Assembly (NCBI GenBank): GCA_907165065.1
Contig: OU015540.1
Span: 5,316,001 to 5,380,000, forward strand
Reading direction: 5' to 3'
Origin: Caprimulgus europaeus
Taxonomy: Eukaryota > Chordata > Aves > Caprimulgiformes > Caprimulgidae
DNA: 64,000 nucleotides
A program made the position numbers and the translations under genes. The notes beneath the pieces are model-generated. The model was not told the DNA's origin, made no database searches, and was given only the letters and a program-made list of their open reading frames with translations. Numbering within the stretch: position 1 is the stretch's first letter; every line of letters begins with the position of its first letter. Below, one piece after another: positions 36,994-50,181 of the stretch.

Positions 36994-39517
36994 ATGGCAT
37001 TGCGGGTAAGTGCTGGGGATGGAGCCGGCACAGCCTGCTCTGTCTGAGGGGTGATGGTGCAGGGTCAGGTGGTGGATAAAGGAAGGTGGAACAGATAAGG
37101 GCAAGAAAGGTAGAAATCCTGAAATACGTGGGGATGCTACTGGCATTGCTGCTCCTCTATTTCAGTCTGGTCCAGGCTATTGCAGAGCTGTGAGCTTCAT
37201 GGCTTTCGATATTGGGCAATAGGACAGAATTTTCACCTCAGTTATACCAGGGCTGAGGTTAGTGGCACAACCTTCCACTTCTGGCTTGGAGGGTTTAAGC
37301 TGAGACCAAGACAGGACCAGTGATTTATCAGAGGAGATCTGTGCTTTGCCATCTACCTCCATGGGACAGCTAGCAGCAAAGAGGGAATTGATGTTCCCTG
37401 TGTATGTGGTGGGTCTTTTGCTGGGGGTGTTGTAAGCAGCAAGCGAAGGGTCGAGGCAATGCTAACCTGGCTGCTGCCGTCACCACTGGCTGTTTGAAAC
37501 CATATCATCAGCTCCATCAGGCCTCTGTGTTCCACAGCAAGGCACACTAGTGTGGTCAGAGCTTTTGAATTACCACACATGCATTCCCAAAGCCACTCAC
37601 CAAATGTGGCCAGTCATGAGAGCATGAGGTTGGCCAGCATCATGTCTCAGCTGCTGCTCAAAAACATACATATCCCCAAAAATGCATTGGAAATGGGAAA
37701 TTATGGCAGAGAAAGAAACAGGGGAGTGAAAGTGCTGAGCTACAGGGAGGGAAAGCAAGGCATGGAGCTGGCAGTGGAGCTGCCAAGGCTGGAGAGATTT
37801 TCCTGATGTGAACAATAAGTTTGGGAGAGGGAGATGCTCAGAAATGCAAGATCATTAGAGTGCTAAAAAAAGTGGGGTGAAATGGCAAGCGCTTCTTATT
37901 AAAATGAGTTATTTAATATAACTATGAATTATTCAAAAAGGAACATTTTCCAGCTCATTTTATGCAAGTTTAACCTTGGAGATGGGGGGAGCGGGTGGAA
38001 CAGGGGATCAGGCAGGAGCTTGTGGGAAGAGTCACCCATGTAATGCTGGATGAGGACAGTCTGGATGCCACCTTACCCTGTTCCTTGATTAGTCCTCATC
38101 TATAACATCCTGCTTCAAAGCATCACAAAGTTTTCTGCTTCAGATTTTGTAATGTCCAGGTGGAGAGAGGGAGCAGAGCATCTTTGTGTCCCACTGACAA
38201 TGAAAGCATTCAGGTTCTTTAACAAGAGCCCCAGCGTTTTTCTCTAAATTGATACAAAACGAAGTTGCTACAACATCCAGTTGATGAGGTGGCATTTGCT
38301 GCCCCTGAGGTCTTTTGTAAAGAGCTGGTTGGGATCAAGGAACAAAAATAAAATAAAAAACTGAGAAAGAGAGAATAACCTAAGGCCCCGAGTTTATTTA
38401 GGAGTGAGAAAAAGGGAGGGGCAGAATGTATGTCTGCATGGGAAGGGGGGAGAATGATGATGATGAGAGGGTGAGAAAGATGGAGATGTGCAAGGAATGA
38501 GCAGGACCTCTCCCTTGCCACGCTTCACCTTTGCCTCCTCACCGGCAGTTCGAGGCCCTGTACCCAGAGGGGATGTGTCCAGGCTGGAGCGTCGTGGTCA
38601 AGGGCGAGACCAGTTCCAATACAAGCATGTAAGGACACGCCCTGCTCACAGCTCTCCTGTCCCATGAGAGCCAGCAGCATCGCTCCACAGCTCTCTGTCA
38701 CTTCTTTCTCTCACTGTCTTAGGTTTGAAATTAATTTGCTCTGTGATCCTGGAGACCAAATTGCTCTTCACTTTAACCCTCGCTTCTCCAGCTCCAGAAT
38801 TGTCTGCAACTCCTTCCTTGCCAACTGCTGGGGGAAGGAAGAGATTAATAACATCTTTCCCTTCGAAGCAAAGGAGCCATTCCAGGTAACCCTGTGTCAC
38901 CCCACAGGTCTCCTTGGGTGGGACAAGAGTGACCCAGCCAACACTGGGGTCCTCCTCATGGATCTAGCCTTGTCTTTCCTGTCAGCACCATCCCCAGTAA
39001 CCACCTTTCTGGCTCTGTCTCCTGTTGGTTATGTCTTTTGTACCCTGATTTGCTGCTGATTTACACCCAACTCAGGCACAGACATGCAGAGCTGCAGCAA
39101 TAATCCCTGGATGCTGCATTTGTTTTCAATTCAGGCTTTGCACTATCTCCAGTTTCTGCTATCATGAAGTGAAGAACTCAATTATTCCCTTCTTTTGCCC
39201 AAAATGGGTGTGAGCAGCGTGTCAGCTCTGGCAGGATTTGAAGTGGGTTGTAGATGCATGTGCTCAGATCCAGACACTCAGTGACATGATGGCAGCAAGG
39301 TCCAGTGAGGATGTGTGGCCACATGGTGAACCTAATACAGTCTCTCTTTCAGGTTGAAATCTACTCTGACCTGGACTATTTCCACATTTTCATCGATGAA
39401 AACAAAATCTTGCAGTACAAGCATCGGCAGAAGCAGCTTTCATCCATCACCAAGTTGCAGATTCTCAATGATATTGCCATTTCTTCAGTGGAAATCACCA
39501 AACGAGGCCTTTACTAG
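36994..39517 (+). CDS. GRIFIN: Galectin-related inter-fiber protein (GRIFIN), four coding exons
   Basis: Coding exons are 36994-37005, 38549-38628, 38723-38885 and 39353-39517, all with GT/AG borders and matching phases, giving 139 residues starting MALRFEALYPEG and ending TKRGLY. One galectin fold fills the protein. Sugar-contact positions seen are H47, N49 and R51 (HFNPR), N60 (VCN), W67 and E70 (WGKE); the usual arginine two residues after the glutamate (galectin-1 R73) is I72. There is no signal peptide, as expected for galectins. GRIFIN is known as an abundant soluble lens-fibre protein; the chicken form is reported to bind lactose while mammalian forms have lost this. The tiny first exon (four codons) and 4-exon layout are normal for proto-type galectins. 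The start has G at -3 and +4. Identification rests on sequence recall of chicken GRIFIN; another proto-type galectin is much less likely. Confidence 0.94.
37006..38548 (+). other. GRIFIN: GRIFIN intron 1
   Basis: The donor is CGG|GTAAGT and the acceptor ACCGGCAG|TTCG, a phase-0 intron of 1543 bases. I see no embedded gene or recognisable transposon inside. An AT-rich patch around 37860-37960 (TTATTTAATATAAC and similar) is the only compositional feature. Confidence 0.85.
38629..38722 (+). other. GRIFIN: GRIFIN intron 2
   Basis: A 94-base phase-2 intron with donor AT|GTAAGG and acceptor CACTGTCTTAG|G. It splits the ATG codon of Met31, which is rebuilt correctly on splicing. The pyrimidine tract is good. 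Confidence 0.9.
38886..39352 (+). other. GRIFIN: GRIFIN intron 3
   Basis: A phase-0 intron of 467 bases, donor CCAG|GTAACC and acceptor TCTCTCTTTCAG|GTTG. Reading continues open past the donor for about 170 bases, so retention would give a different C-terminus, but the galectin fold clearly continues only in the next exon. Confidence 0.9.
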
Positions 39518-40030
39518 AGACTGGAGTTTGGACAGTCTTGCAGACCATTCTTCCTTAAGCTCCTGATCCAGCCAGGGACCATCTCCTCCCCTTCTCCACC
39601 CAACACATGCCATCATCAGCCAGGGAGATAGCCACGCATGTGTCCTCATAGTGGAAGTGATGGTCATTCCCCTCACACGCTGCCAAGACAGCACCCAGCC
39701 ATGTCGCTAACTGTAGCCCAGATCATCAAAGACCTTCTGCCTGTATGCCTTAGGGTGCACAATGGGCTTTGTAGGTCTTGTCTTTGCTGTTGGACAGCCC
39801 AACAGATCACTACAGCATGTAGAAGTCTGCCCTGAGTAGTCTGGACACCTGAATGTTACCCTAGAAACTGTGTTTGCCCAAGAGTATGGTGTGAATTAGC
39901 ACGAGTTGTCAGCTGGACATGTAGTGAGGTATGTAATGAGTGTGGATGTTAGGGATGGAAAGGGACATTTCTTTCCAGGAGCTGGGTAAAAATGCTACCA
40001 TATTTGCCAATAAAATCAAATAAGGAAATC
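39518..40030 (+). terminator. GRIFIN: GRIFIN 3'UTR with poly(A) signal
   Basis: About 490 bases after the stop codon there is a canonical AATAAA at 40009-40014 (context TTGCCAATAAAATC). No earlier canonical signal is present in between. The actual cleavage site would be expected some 10-30 bases later. Confidence 0.6.
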
Positions 40031-43000
40031 CCTGCTGAAGTGGCCCTCATCGGGCAGAGTTATTCACTCCCTGCAAACCTCCAGCTCCAGACAACTGGTA
40101 CGAACAAGGGCTGGTGACCAGGCAAGAGGACACAGGCTGAGTTGCTTGTTTTCAGCATTGGGAAAATTCTGCCATTTTGCTTTGAGGGCTAAAACAAAAT
40201 GAAGGTTCTAGGTAGGTAGATCAGGGTGATAAGATTCAACTTGCAAGATATTTCCAGAGATTCCTTTCACCAGTTGAGAAACTTTTGCTCAGCCTGAGTC
40301 CCACCAGCGCCAGGCTTGTTAGACAGACCCCAAGAGTGATGTAGTGGGTCAGAAAAGAGTAAAAGCCTCGAGACACATAAAAGCACACAGTCCCTTCATC
40401 ATGCACCAGAAATGCAGCTGGACTCCAAACAAAAGAATCTGAGGAAATCAGTGTCTAGAAATTATGATAAGTTCAGAATGAGCAAAGTGCCATTATTCCT
40501 GTGGATGGTCTCTGGCTTTTCTCTTTATTCTGCTTTCTTGTTTTCTTTTCTCCTCCTTTTCAGTTCCCTTTCAAAATCAATACAGTCCACTTGTCCCTTG
40601 CACCCTCTTCTCTTTTCCATCCTCTTCCTTGGAGCACAGCATATCTCTAACTCCTTGACCAGGCCATAGCAGGCTAAAAGATGTTATTTTTACTTTGTTT
40701 TAATTACACATGTCATAAGCATAATGTCAGAACATTAAATCTGAACAGGAACTCGCTCCAAAAATGCAATTACAGTTGCACCCAAATCACTTCTTTGTCC
40801 CTCAGACATAAGACAGACCACATTCCTGATGCAAAAGGCAAAGATGATCCTGCCTTGCCAGTCCTTTCCATCAAGGAGAAATCACTTGGTGAGAAGTCAG
40901 TCCTTGCCTTTGGGTGGGATCTCCAAAGGTCACAGTTTTGCTCCAGCCTTTTCTCAATGCTTGAATTGGCCATTCCCAACTCTTCTCTGTATTTACAGTC
41001 TCAAGGGTTTATGAGGAAGAGATGACCATGTAGCCAACCACAACACAAGATGCCACAAAGCTGACATTTACGAGTCTGCTAAAAAGATGATGTTTTTCCA
41101 GACCATAAAGAACACTCACTGGAAATCATCCTGTTCATGTGGCAGAGTGCAAGGAGAACACAAAATGGTTCCAAATGGTACCTCCTCTCCCCAGAAAACA
41201 GAAAATATGGTTTGGAAACAGCCACAATCTTGTTTGCAAGTCAGGAAGGTTGGTGAGACTTTGTCTGCTCTGGAATAAATCCTCCACCACCGGGACAAGA
41301 GAGTTGGCTCAAATTCTGGTTGTCATCATGTAACCCAGGGGTTCAACAAACTTCACTCTTCTGACCATCCCTTCAGCAAAACAGACAGAAACACAGACAA
41401 AATCAGGCCCTCTGGGACATCTGTGTCACACATCTGATAATGCTGAACTGCATTTAAAGAAAATGTTATTTTTGTTTGTGTTTCTTTGGGGGTTGATAGA
41501 GACAGATCATTTTTCATGGAGGAAAAGTGATGAAATTATTTAGAAGGGTAATACTTTGTACTTATATGGCCCCAAACTCCATCTACAGCCACTGCTGCAG
41601 AAACACACCACAATTTCATTGTTCTCCAGAAGCCAGCACAAAGGACCACAGACAAACAGGGCAAAAAATATTTCAAGTACAAATAAACAAAGAGATGCCA
41701 CAAAAAATCATGCAACAGCAGAGATTATGCCCTGACTCCCTAACACGTTCCCCTCAGCTTGAGCCAGCAGCTGACCTCACTCAATTACCATCTGCACCGA
41801 GAGAGCCCAATCGCTCCTGACACATCCAAAGCATTGCTGCTGGCTTTGGGGTTTTATCTGCTGTCTCCTCCAGCCAAAACACTCCCAAGGGTGAAGGGGT
41901 CTTCAGAGCAAGAGAGGTCTGGGGATCCACAGAGCATCTCTGGGGGAAAACCCCAGGGCTGGCTGTTTATAGCTGCTTTGCACTGTTTTATGGAGAATGA
42001 GAGATGCCCTCCATGTCTCTGACCCTCATCTGCGCCTTTAGGGGAAACTCTGGAGGGAAATGAAGCTTCACAATTATGATGGTCAATTAAACTCTCAGGA
42101 GGGGGTTTGGCACATCAGACTTGCACAGAGGCATTGTGTGTTGGTATGGAGGTGATCAAAGGGAACAAACCAATCCTTCCTTCAGATTTTAACCAGCCTT
42201 CCTGTTCATGACCTGGGGTTTGAAACTAGGGAGGGAAGTGGTGGAGATGAACTCTTGTTCAAGGGAAACTTTTCAAAGAGCTGGAGGACTTTTGAAGGGG
42301 AAGGAGCAGAGGCAACTGGGGGTGCAGCTCTAGGAGGGGCCAACATTTCACAGCCCAACCTAAAGACCAAGCTCAACATTTTCACTGTGGCCAAGTAGAG
42401 TGCAGGAGCTGGGCTGAAAAGCTTCCAGAGAGAGCAACTACTGTGGGATGGGATTGGGACTGTCCTAGACAAGGTCTGCTTATAAAGCAGCAGCTGCTGC
42501 TCTTAAAGCTTACATGAGGGAGAGGTCCCTCAGGAGACAAAGCCAGCAGAGGTGGTGACCTCCCACATGGGCTCTCCTTTTCCCACTGATTCTCTTCATT
42601 TGGGTTGGATCTGCAAAGCTCAGTGAAATACTCTGGCTTCTCCCCAGATCAATAAGAGGAAAATCATGCTCATAATCCTTCGTGCTTGAGCTGTGCCAAG
42701 ACTCCCAGGGCCAAGGTCCCCTCTGGCAGTGACATAGCGTTGCAGATCTCCTGCGGAGCATCTGCCGATGCGTGATCAGAGAGCGCTCCTTGGTGTCGCT
42801 GACACTGCTGGCAATCATCACATGCCCCAGCAGCAAACACCGGCAATTTCCTCACAGGCTGGTGAGCAAATGGCTCCCCTGTCAGCAGCACTCATGTCTC
42901 ATCAGCAGAGCAGCAGCCTGGAGACATCAGGCTGAGTGATGCTGTCTCTGCCAGCCTTAGCAAGGGACGCTTGAATATCAGACACTGGGTCCTGCCATAG

Positions 43001-46000
43001 GAAAGGCAGTGTGAAAAAGGGCAAGGACTTGTTGCCAATGCACTGGGAAAGACTTCTAGGAAAGCACAAAAAAAAGGCAAGAGTCATGAGGTTTAGGTCT
43101 GCCTCATGCTCAATTTCTGACTTGATTTTTTTTTTTCTTTTTTTTTTTTTAACATGACCAACCCTCTACAAAAAATAAAACCAGAAAGACTTTGACACTG
43201 GAGTGTTATCCATTAATTCATAGCTAGAGGGCAGCTCTGGTGAGGAAAGGCAAGAGAAGGGCAGTTGTTAACTGCTGAACCAACAATTCCCTTTCTCCTC
43301 CCATTTCAACACCCTCATGACCATCTCCTGATGGACAACAGCTGCCCTGCGACAGAGATCTTCACTGATCCTAAGCCACCAGGTTGTAGTGCAGCTCAGT
43401 GATCCTGGGCCCACATCTACAGCATCTCTAATTTCACACATTCCCCAAGGCCTTCATTTTCCCCACACATTGCCACAGAAATAGCTGTTAGAAGCACAGA
43501 GCTTATCAGTGATGACTTTCTTCCTTACATCTCTGAGTCCTTATCCGAGAGGCTGCTTATTCAACAACGTGGGCTGTCAACCTCCTTAAACACTCAGGAG
43601 TCACAGGTGTTTGCTGGCAGGACTGGTGAACATAAAGGGCAAATGTTCCATCTTTTTTTTGAAGAGTATGAGGGGAAAAAAAAGACAAACAAAAAAAACC
43701 CAAGGGGAAAGGAGGAGCAACTCTCAGTTCTGGCTGGGAAGAGGCAGTTCTGATGCACCAGGCAGCCCTAGATTGCAGCTGGAAAAGAGTCTCTGCTGAA
43801 AAGCAGAGAGATGTTTCTTTCATTGCATTGAAAGAGAGCTTCATAAAGCCATTTTAACTCACAGCATCTCCATCCAGAGCCAGCTCAGACAGGAAAGCAC
43901 ACCTCCCAGCCCTGATCTTGCATGCATGGTGGCAGGTACCAGCTGCAGACATTAAATACAGGCTGGAGAGGGATTATTTTCTGAAAGAAAGGATCTGCTC
44001 TAGAGGTTGAAGAATTGGAAGCTGATGGTATCACTTTACTTGGCAGCTGTGTTATTGTACATCACTGCCATCTAAGGAAAGGGTGACAAAAATTAGCCTG
44101 ATGCTCAGATTTGCTGGCCCTCCAGTTCTGCAGTCTGTTCGAGACCCTCTTGCCAAGGCTGGATGCAATCTATCATGTTATTCCTTCAAGCTATATGAAC
44201 ATGGCTGGACAAATCTCCACTTTACACAAGCACAAGGCAACAGCTTACAGAGATCAGGATGCTTTCTCTGCACCATCACACCATTGAAAGGCTGTCTGGG
44301 TCTTATAAAACGCACCTAAAAACCCTGGGGATCCAAGTAAGCCATAAAGAGAAGTATCATAACACATCTGTGCAGGTGAGGAGACCAAAGCGGGTGGAGG
44401 AATGGAGCAGAGCAGAAAGGAGGGAGGGAACTGGGTGATTCTACCTCCAGCCTAGTGCTCTCACCCTGCAGCTGGTGGCCCGTGGGTAGCTTTGGTTGGG
44501 TTTTTTTGTGATCCATCAGATGTTGCCCTGAGCCTTAAAGAGCTAATAGGCTCTGTGCTGAACCCCTCCACAGCCTGCAGCACAGCCTGGGTCACACAGA
44601 TGATCCTGTCCCTTGTCTTAAATGAGGAGCCAGGGCTGCTGAGCAGCTCATTAGCCCAAGGAGTTTTCCACCATCTGTACACAAGTATCACTGCTGTGGT
44701 CTCAGCTACTAACCAGCAATTTTTTAGCTTCTTTCATGCTCCAGCCCAAACAATGTCCAAAGAACCACCAACATCCCTTCATTTTCCTCCCCTTCTTTGA
44801 TACAACACCCACCCAAAGAAAAGTTTAGCAGTTTCTGTGTGATTTATCACACAAAAAGCCTGCTGGTTTTAAAAATTGTGAGTAAAACTGAGATGTCACT
44901 ATTTCACCTTCTAACCTCTGCCTTTGCTCTAAGTTCAATCTATTGTCAGCTTTCATTTCTCAGAGTTGCTCTGTGCTGTGAGCAAGCACTGGAAGCAGGA
45001 AGGCAGACATGGTCAGTGGTGATGAGAGGGCAGTGACTGCACTTCCAGTAAATTTCCCAAGTCTTTCCAGGTGAGTCACTGCACAGAGAGAGGTGAGGCA
45101 TCATTACTAGAGAGAAAAAGTTTGCAACTGATCCTGACAGAGTTTAACAACCTCTCAAAGCCTCTGCCTGCCTGATTTTCTCTGACTAGTTGTGGAAATT
45201 TCTTCTAAAAAGCTGTCCAAAATAAATAAGCGCTGACAGAGTGGGGTTCTTTTTCCCTCTTACCTTGTCAAGACATCCAAGCAGGCTGCTGGAGAGCAAT
45301 CACACCCAGGATCACAACTCTGCCTGCTTCCAGCTGATCCCCTCTTGAATCCACAGAGCAGAAGTCCTAAGGATTTCCTGATCAGAAGTAGAAAATATAG
45401 GAAAGCTTATTTTTAAACACACACCACTTGATCCCCAAGCCCTTGTTGCAAATGGGCTCAAGTTCTAATGCTTCTTGCAGCCTCACCTCAGGTGTATCTG
45501 CTTTGTGACAGCTACTGCAAAGCTTCAGCTAGGCTGAGATTAAATAGTCTTGCTTAGAAAGACAAAGTCCTTCCTATTGTACTCTCCATAACCTTTCTCT
45601 CCTCCCTTTTGCTAGCATAGCTGGGCCCTGTGAGTGCTTTTCTCAGAGCCTTTCCTTCCTCCCTCCCTCCCTGCATTTCCCCTCTGCAGCTGGGAAGAGG
45701 CAAACAGTGGCAAATTTAAAGCCTTTGTCAGAGACTTCCCCCAGATGGCAATCAGCTGATGGAACCCAGAAAGCTTTGTCATCTAAAAAGCCCTTTATTA
45801 GCCTGTTGCACCTGGGTAGAGAGCACCAGGGAAACAATGTTGTTAAGCAGATCTGGCAGCATGCAGGAGAAGGAGAGAGGACTGACTGCCTCAGCAGCCC
45901 CTGCTCTTGGTATGGTTTTCTCTGCCTCGCTCCTCAGTAGTATCAGTGACAAACTGCTTAGACCATGACAGTTACAACAGGGTGAAACAGAGACCCACAA

Positions 46001-48111
46001 ATGTGGTCAGACCACCAGGTTTCCTCAATTAGCAAATCTGCTTGATTTGGGCTTTGCTTTCAGTCTGGTTCTAATTATTTCTCCCCGAGGTTGATGGTGC
46101 CTGTATTGGTCAAGAGGGTGAGACTACCACAAAAAACAGGGACATGGAGAAAAGCCACCATCACTCCAACAGATCCTGGGTCACAGCTCAGGGGAGAGCT
46201 GGGTGCAGGCAGTGTTAGATGGTTGCTTTGCATGTCAGCTGCCGTCTCTGCTAAGTCCTGACTTTTCTTAACTTCTCAAAGACTTAGTCGATGCTTGGTA
46301 TCACTTCAAAACCTTGTGCATAAACTTGGGCAATGAATTAGGGATCTACAGCACTGATTTCTCCTTAAAAAACCCACTTTGTGGTGCAATGCATCTCCAT
46401 TTAGTGACTCTCCTTTTAATGAGACTGGGTCGAATTCACTTGGTGTGCTCCTGTTTCTAAGCAGGGTCCCTCCAGAAGCACGTTCAGCTCTGTGTTCCCC
46501 AGTTTGCTTCTTGCCTGCACAAACCAAAAGCCAAGTTATCTGTAAGACAGATTTTTCAGTCACACTAATGCCAAAATGGTGTTCCATTGTTCTTGAGTGA
46601 GTGAACATCATATCAGACAAATTCTTCTGTGTAAAATTATCTCTTTATTTCAGCCACTATGTTTCCGGAGCACTCAATCTAAGAGGCTTCCAATCAAAAG
46701 GATGGAGGATAAGGAATTTGGCACATATCTGTTTATGAAAACAAATATCAGTGAATATTCTCAGGCATAAAAATGCACATATTCTCCATTTGAAATCCTC
46801 CAAAGGACACTTGAAATAGTTTAAATGTTTCATTCTTTGATTGAGAGGGAAGAATGGTGGGAAAAGGAAGGTTTTCACTCTCATAAAAGTAATTACATAC
46901 AATAAACATCAATTCCCAGTTGTTTTCTATTTCTTTTGTGATTTTATTTTCAAAGAATCTGAAGTGTACTTGGCATTTTCTGTGTATTGTCTTTGACTGT
47001 GTGCAGCGTTGGCCTCTTATCTCCTCCTGGATTCACAGCCACGTCAATGTGCTGACATCAGCAAACGCCGTGACAGAGCTACGCCGAGAACCTGGACTGT
47101 GGTGCCAGAAATAGCTCGTGTCTGTGGCGAAAGCAGGGTGCCAGAGCAGAAGTGGCATGGGGATAGAGCAGCCAGCAGCAGAGGGAGCAGCAAAGCCAGC
47201 TCAGTGTCCCCCAAGGCAATGGCACCCAGGATTTGGGGAGTTTTGTTGCTGGGTTAGAGATTCGCAAGAAAAGGTCCCAGAGAAGGATGGACACAATTTA
47301 TTGTCCAATACAAGTTAGTAAATGGTGATGCTATTACTCTCTCCTGATGGTAAGAGTGACCCAGAGAGACAGGTTTCCGCATTTCTCCTGTTTATATGAA
47401 GCACTGGGAATGCTCACACAGACCCTCCCCATTGCAGTGGGGTCCCTGGGAGGGGAAGGTGTATGCACAGCACTGGGGCAGATGCAAGAGCTCGGGGAGC
47501 CTCCCTGACCCCAAGATCCTCCCATTTCCATGTCATCAATCAAAGAGCGTAAAGGGCAGAAGGGGTAAGTGGCAACGAAGTGGAGTTTTAGCCAGTGCTT
47601 TTCAAGGGCAGCCTGACCAGCACCTCCCAGCAAAACCAGTGGGAAATTATTTCACTCGTGCCAGGTTTCCCCCTCTCATATCAAGCTGAGATGTGCTTCC
47701 AGCTCACTGTCTCTTCCCAAACACAAGCGGCCCCTGGACAGTCCAACCCAGTAGCACCAACTCAGCCCTCACTTCACTGAGACAAGCCCTAATGTTGTTT
47801 CATCTCTGTGAAGTGAGCAGGCCCCATCCTACCTATCTGCTGGGCAAGCACAGTGAGGGGAAAAGCAGCGACATCCCCTAATCCCACCACCTCAAAACAG
47901 GCTTTCAGGTCATGCTGTGGCAGATGAGACACATCAGGCATGTTGGGATATGCATTGGAAGAAAGCTCAGAAGCCAAAGTGCCTTTTGGTTGGTGCCAGC
48001 CAGGACACAGCGTGTCAAGGACACAGCTCTGCTGGGTCCACAAAGGAGTGTTCATTCTCTGTGGGGGAGGAATACCCCTCCCAGAGCCCAGCACCAAACT
48101 GTGCTCCACGT
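40031..48111. other. Intergenic DNA, no gene seen
   Basis: About 8 kb between GRIFIN and the first CR1 tail. A T-rich tract lies at 43126-43150 and a CCTT/CCTC pyrimidine repeat near 45651-45671. Short frames show no domain-like features. Confidence 0.5.
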
Positions 48112-48230
48112 ATCACAGAATCACAGAATCATTAAGGTTGGAAAAGACCTCTAAGATCATCCAGTCCAACTGTCAACTCATCACCTCCATGTCCATTAAA
48201 CCACAGCCCTGAGTGCTGCATCTGTGTGTT
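48112..48230 (-). mobile_element. CR1 LINE 3' tail, 5'-truncated
   Basis: The plus strand reads ATCACAGAATCACAGAATC followed by the GGTTGGAAAAGACCTCTAAGA block and the AGTCCAACTGT motif, the reverse complement of an avian CR1 3' end. Only about 120 bases remain, the usual heavily 5'-truncated form. No reverse transcriptase sequence is present. Confidence 0.88.
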
Positions 48231-48899
48231 CAACAGGTGCGGTTCAGCCATGCTTCACAAGGCTCTGGCTTTACTCTTTTAATGTGTCAAAGAAAGGTGT
48301 GCAGAAAGGAGAAAGATGAACCTCAGTTAATGGCCAGGGAAGAGTGGATAATGTATCCACTCAGTGTCCTCGGAAGGGAGAAAAATCTAAGTGGGGCGAG
48401 CACCTGAGCTGCTGTAAGTCAATGCACAACTGAAGGAATTGCTTCACCTTCACATTCTCAAGGAGCTGCTCCATCTGGTCACCAGCATGAGCATCACTGC
48501 GGCTGTGTGACTCCCAGATGGTGCTGCAGTGGGAGCAGAGAGGTTGTGCTGAGACAGCTGGGCTAAATTTACCCCACCCTGGGACTCGATGTGCAGTGGG
48601 CAGAGCAGGTCAGGGCAGCCGTAGGCAGCTTGGGAGCTGTTGTGAGTTTTTCTGAGATTCTGGCAAAGGCCCAAAGTGGTTGACTCACTCCTCCTCTCAG
48701 GTCAGTTCTTCACAGCTGTAACTCCGGTGAGACCGGTGGGTTATTTCTGATGTACATTGCTGTACAAGCAGAGTCCAGTCCATTATCCTTGCTGGTGAAG
48801 GATGGCTCCTGTCTCCAGTGCGCTTTATTTAGCTTCCACTCCAAAGCTGTTCCATAAGAGGGGAACCAATGTGACAAGGGTATGGAATTTTTTTTTTTG
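48231..48899. other. Intergenic DNA, no gene seen
   Basis: Unremarkable sequence between the CR1 tail and the AT-rich block; no frame or repeat I can support. Confidence 0.5.
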
Positions 48900-50080
48900 T
48901 TGGAGATCCCCCACCTTCAGTTAGTTGCTGACTTGCACTTGTTAGAATCAATGAAGGCATTATAATCCACGCCCTTGTCCTCTCTCTCGGGTATACAGAG
49001 CATATAGATTTTTAATTTGTTGTTAGAGATGACTTGGCATTTGTGAGTTGTGTCAACGGATGCAAAACCAGATTCATCCTAATTATATCGAACCACTGAT
49101 CAACTTAGTAGTCTGGTCTAGTATTTTAAGGCCTAAAGGTTCCTTAGCAGTAAATTATGCAGGTTGCAAATGAAGTGCATGGGGGAGAAAAAAAAAAAAG
49201 AAGTTAACTGTAATTATTAGCTTGAACATTTGGAAGGCAACTACCTGAACAGAATATGTTCAAAGAGCCCTGGCACATTTCTTCACTCTATTCTCATGTA
49301 TTCTGTTAATACCCTACTAAAACTGTTGACTTAAACACCTCTGTTCTGTTGTTTTCTGGCAGGTCTGCTCTAGGGAGGCTGGGCAGTGGCTGGCAAGGGT
49401 TTGGGCATGTGGAGATTTCCAGTTGTTAGCTTCAACCCTGACCTGTGTAGTTGCCTGTTTGTGATAGATCTATTTGCTTGTGGAGCAGCTGTGAAATTGC
49501 AGTGGATTTTAGGTATCCATGAGAGTATCCATGCATTTCATTGCATAGAATAATGTGTACCTTGTGCTCTGGGCAACACACTGTAATTAGTTTGTAGAAG
49601 TTATTTGTTCTCTGAAGATCTATAAATACACATACATAAAACTATAAGGGAATAAGCAGTCACATGCCTAAAACAAATGCATTCTAATGCAAAAGAGCTT
49701 TACACGCCGATCACATTCCCCCCTAGATGTAGTTCCACTGCTGATCTTTCTTTCATTTCACGTAAGGCTGATGAAAAATATTTACTTTCTTCTTTCACAT
49801 AAGTAGACTAAAATAGATGGAGAATTTCCTGCTGAAATCAAGGGCACTCACCATTCAGTAACAAACAGCTTCCACCCGGGATGTATTTGTTAGCTTGCTC
49901 TCTCTCAGAGAAGGCAAAGAAAGAAAAGAAAAAATAAACATCTCAGACAGAGGTATCAGTTTCTCTTCTCAAACATTTTTTCCCCATGATTCACTGGCAT
50001 CAGCTGAGTACCTCCAGTCAAAAGCTTAATTTTACAAACCAACCTTGTTCCCCAACCAAGCCCTTCAACTTTTTCAAGTG
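48900..50080. promoter_or_regulatory. AT-rich block without reading frames, candidate conserved element
   Basis: About 1.2 kb with no open frame of 60 codons on any strand, unusual within this window. It holds many homeobox-like cores (TTTTTAATTTG, CTAATTATATCG, GTAATTATTAGC, TTAATTTTAC) and a purine A-rich run at 49183-49201. It lies 1.0-2.2 kb upstream of the receptor's putative start region. It may be a regulatory element or an ancient unrecognised repeat. Confidence 0.3.
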
Positions 50081-50181
50081 ACTTTTTTCCATGACCAATT
50101 CTTCCCATTCCTCAGTTTAGGAGAAAATACAACAATCCATGTTGCTTTCTGGAGTGTCCTTGCTCGAGTGGGTTCCTACCA

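Noticed and set aside
38886-39059. Open reading past GRIFIN exon 3
   Set aside because: The strong GTAACC donor and the perfectly phased last galectin exon at 39353 show this is intron.
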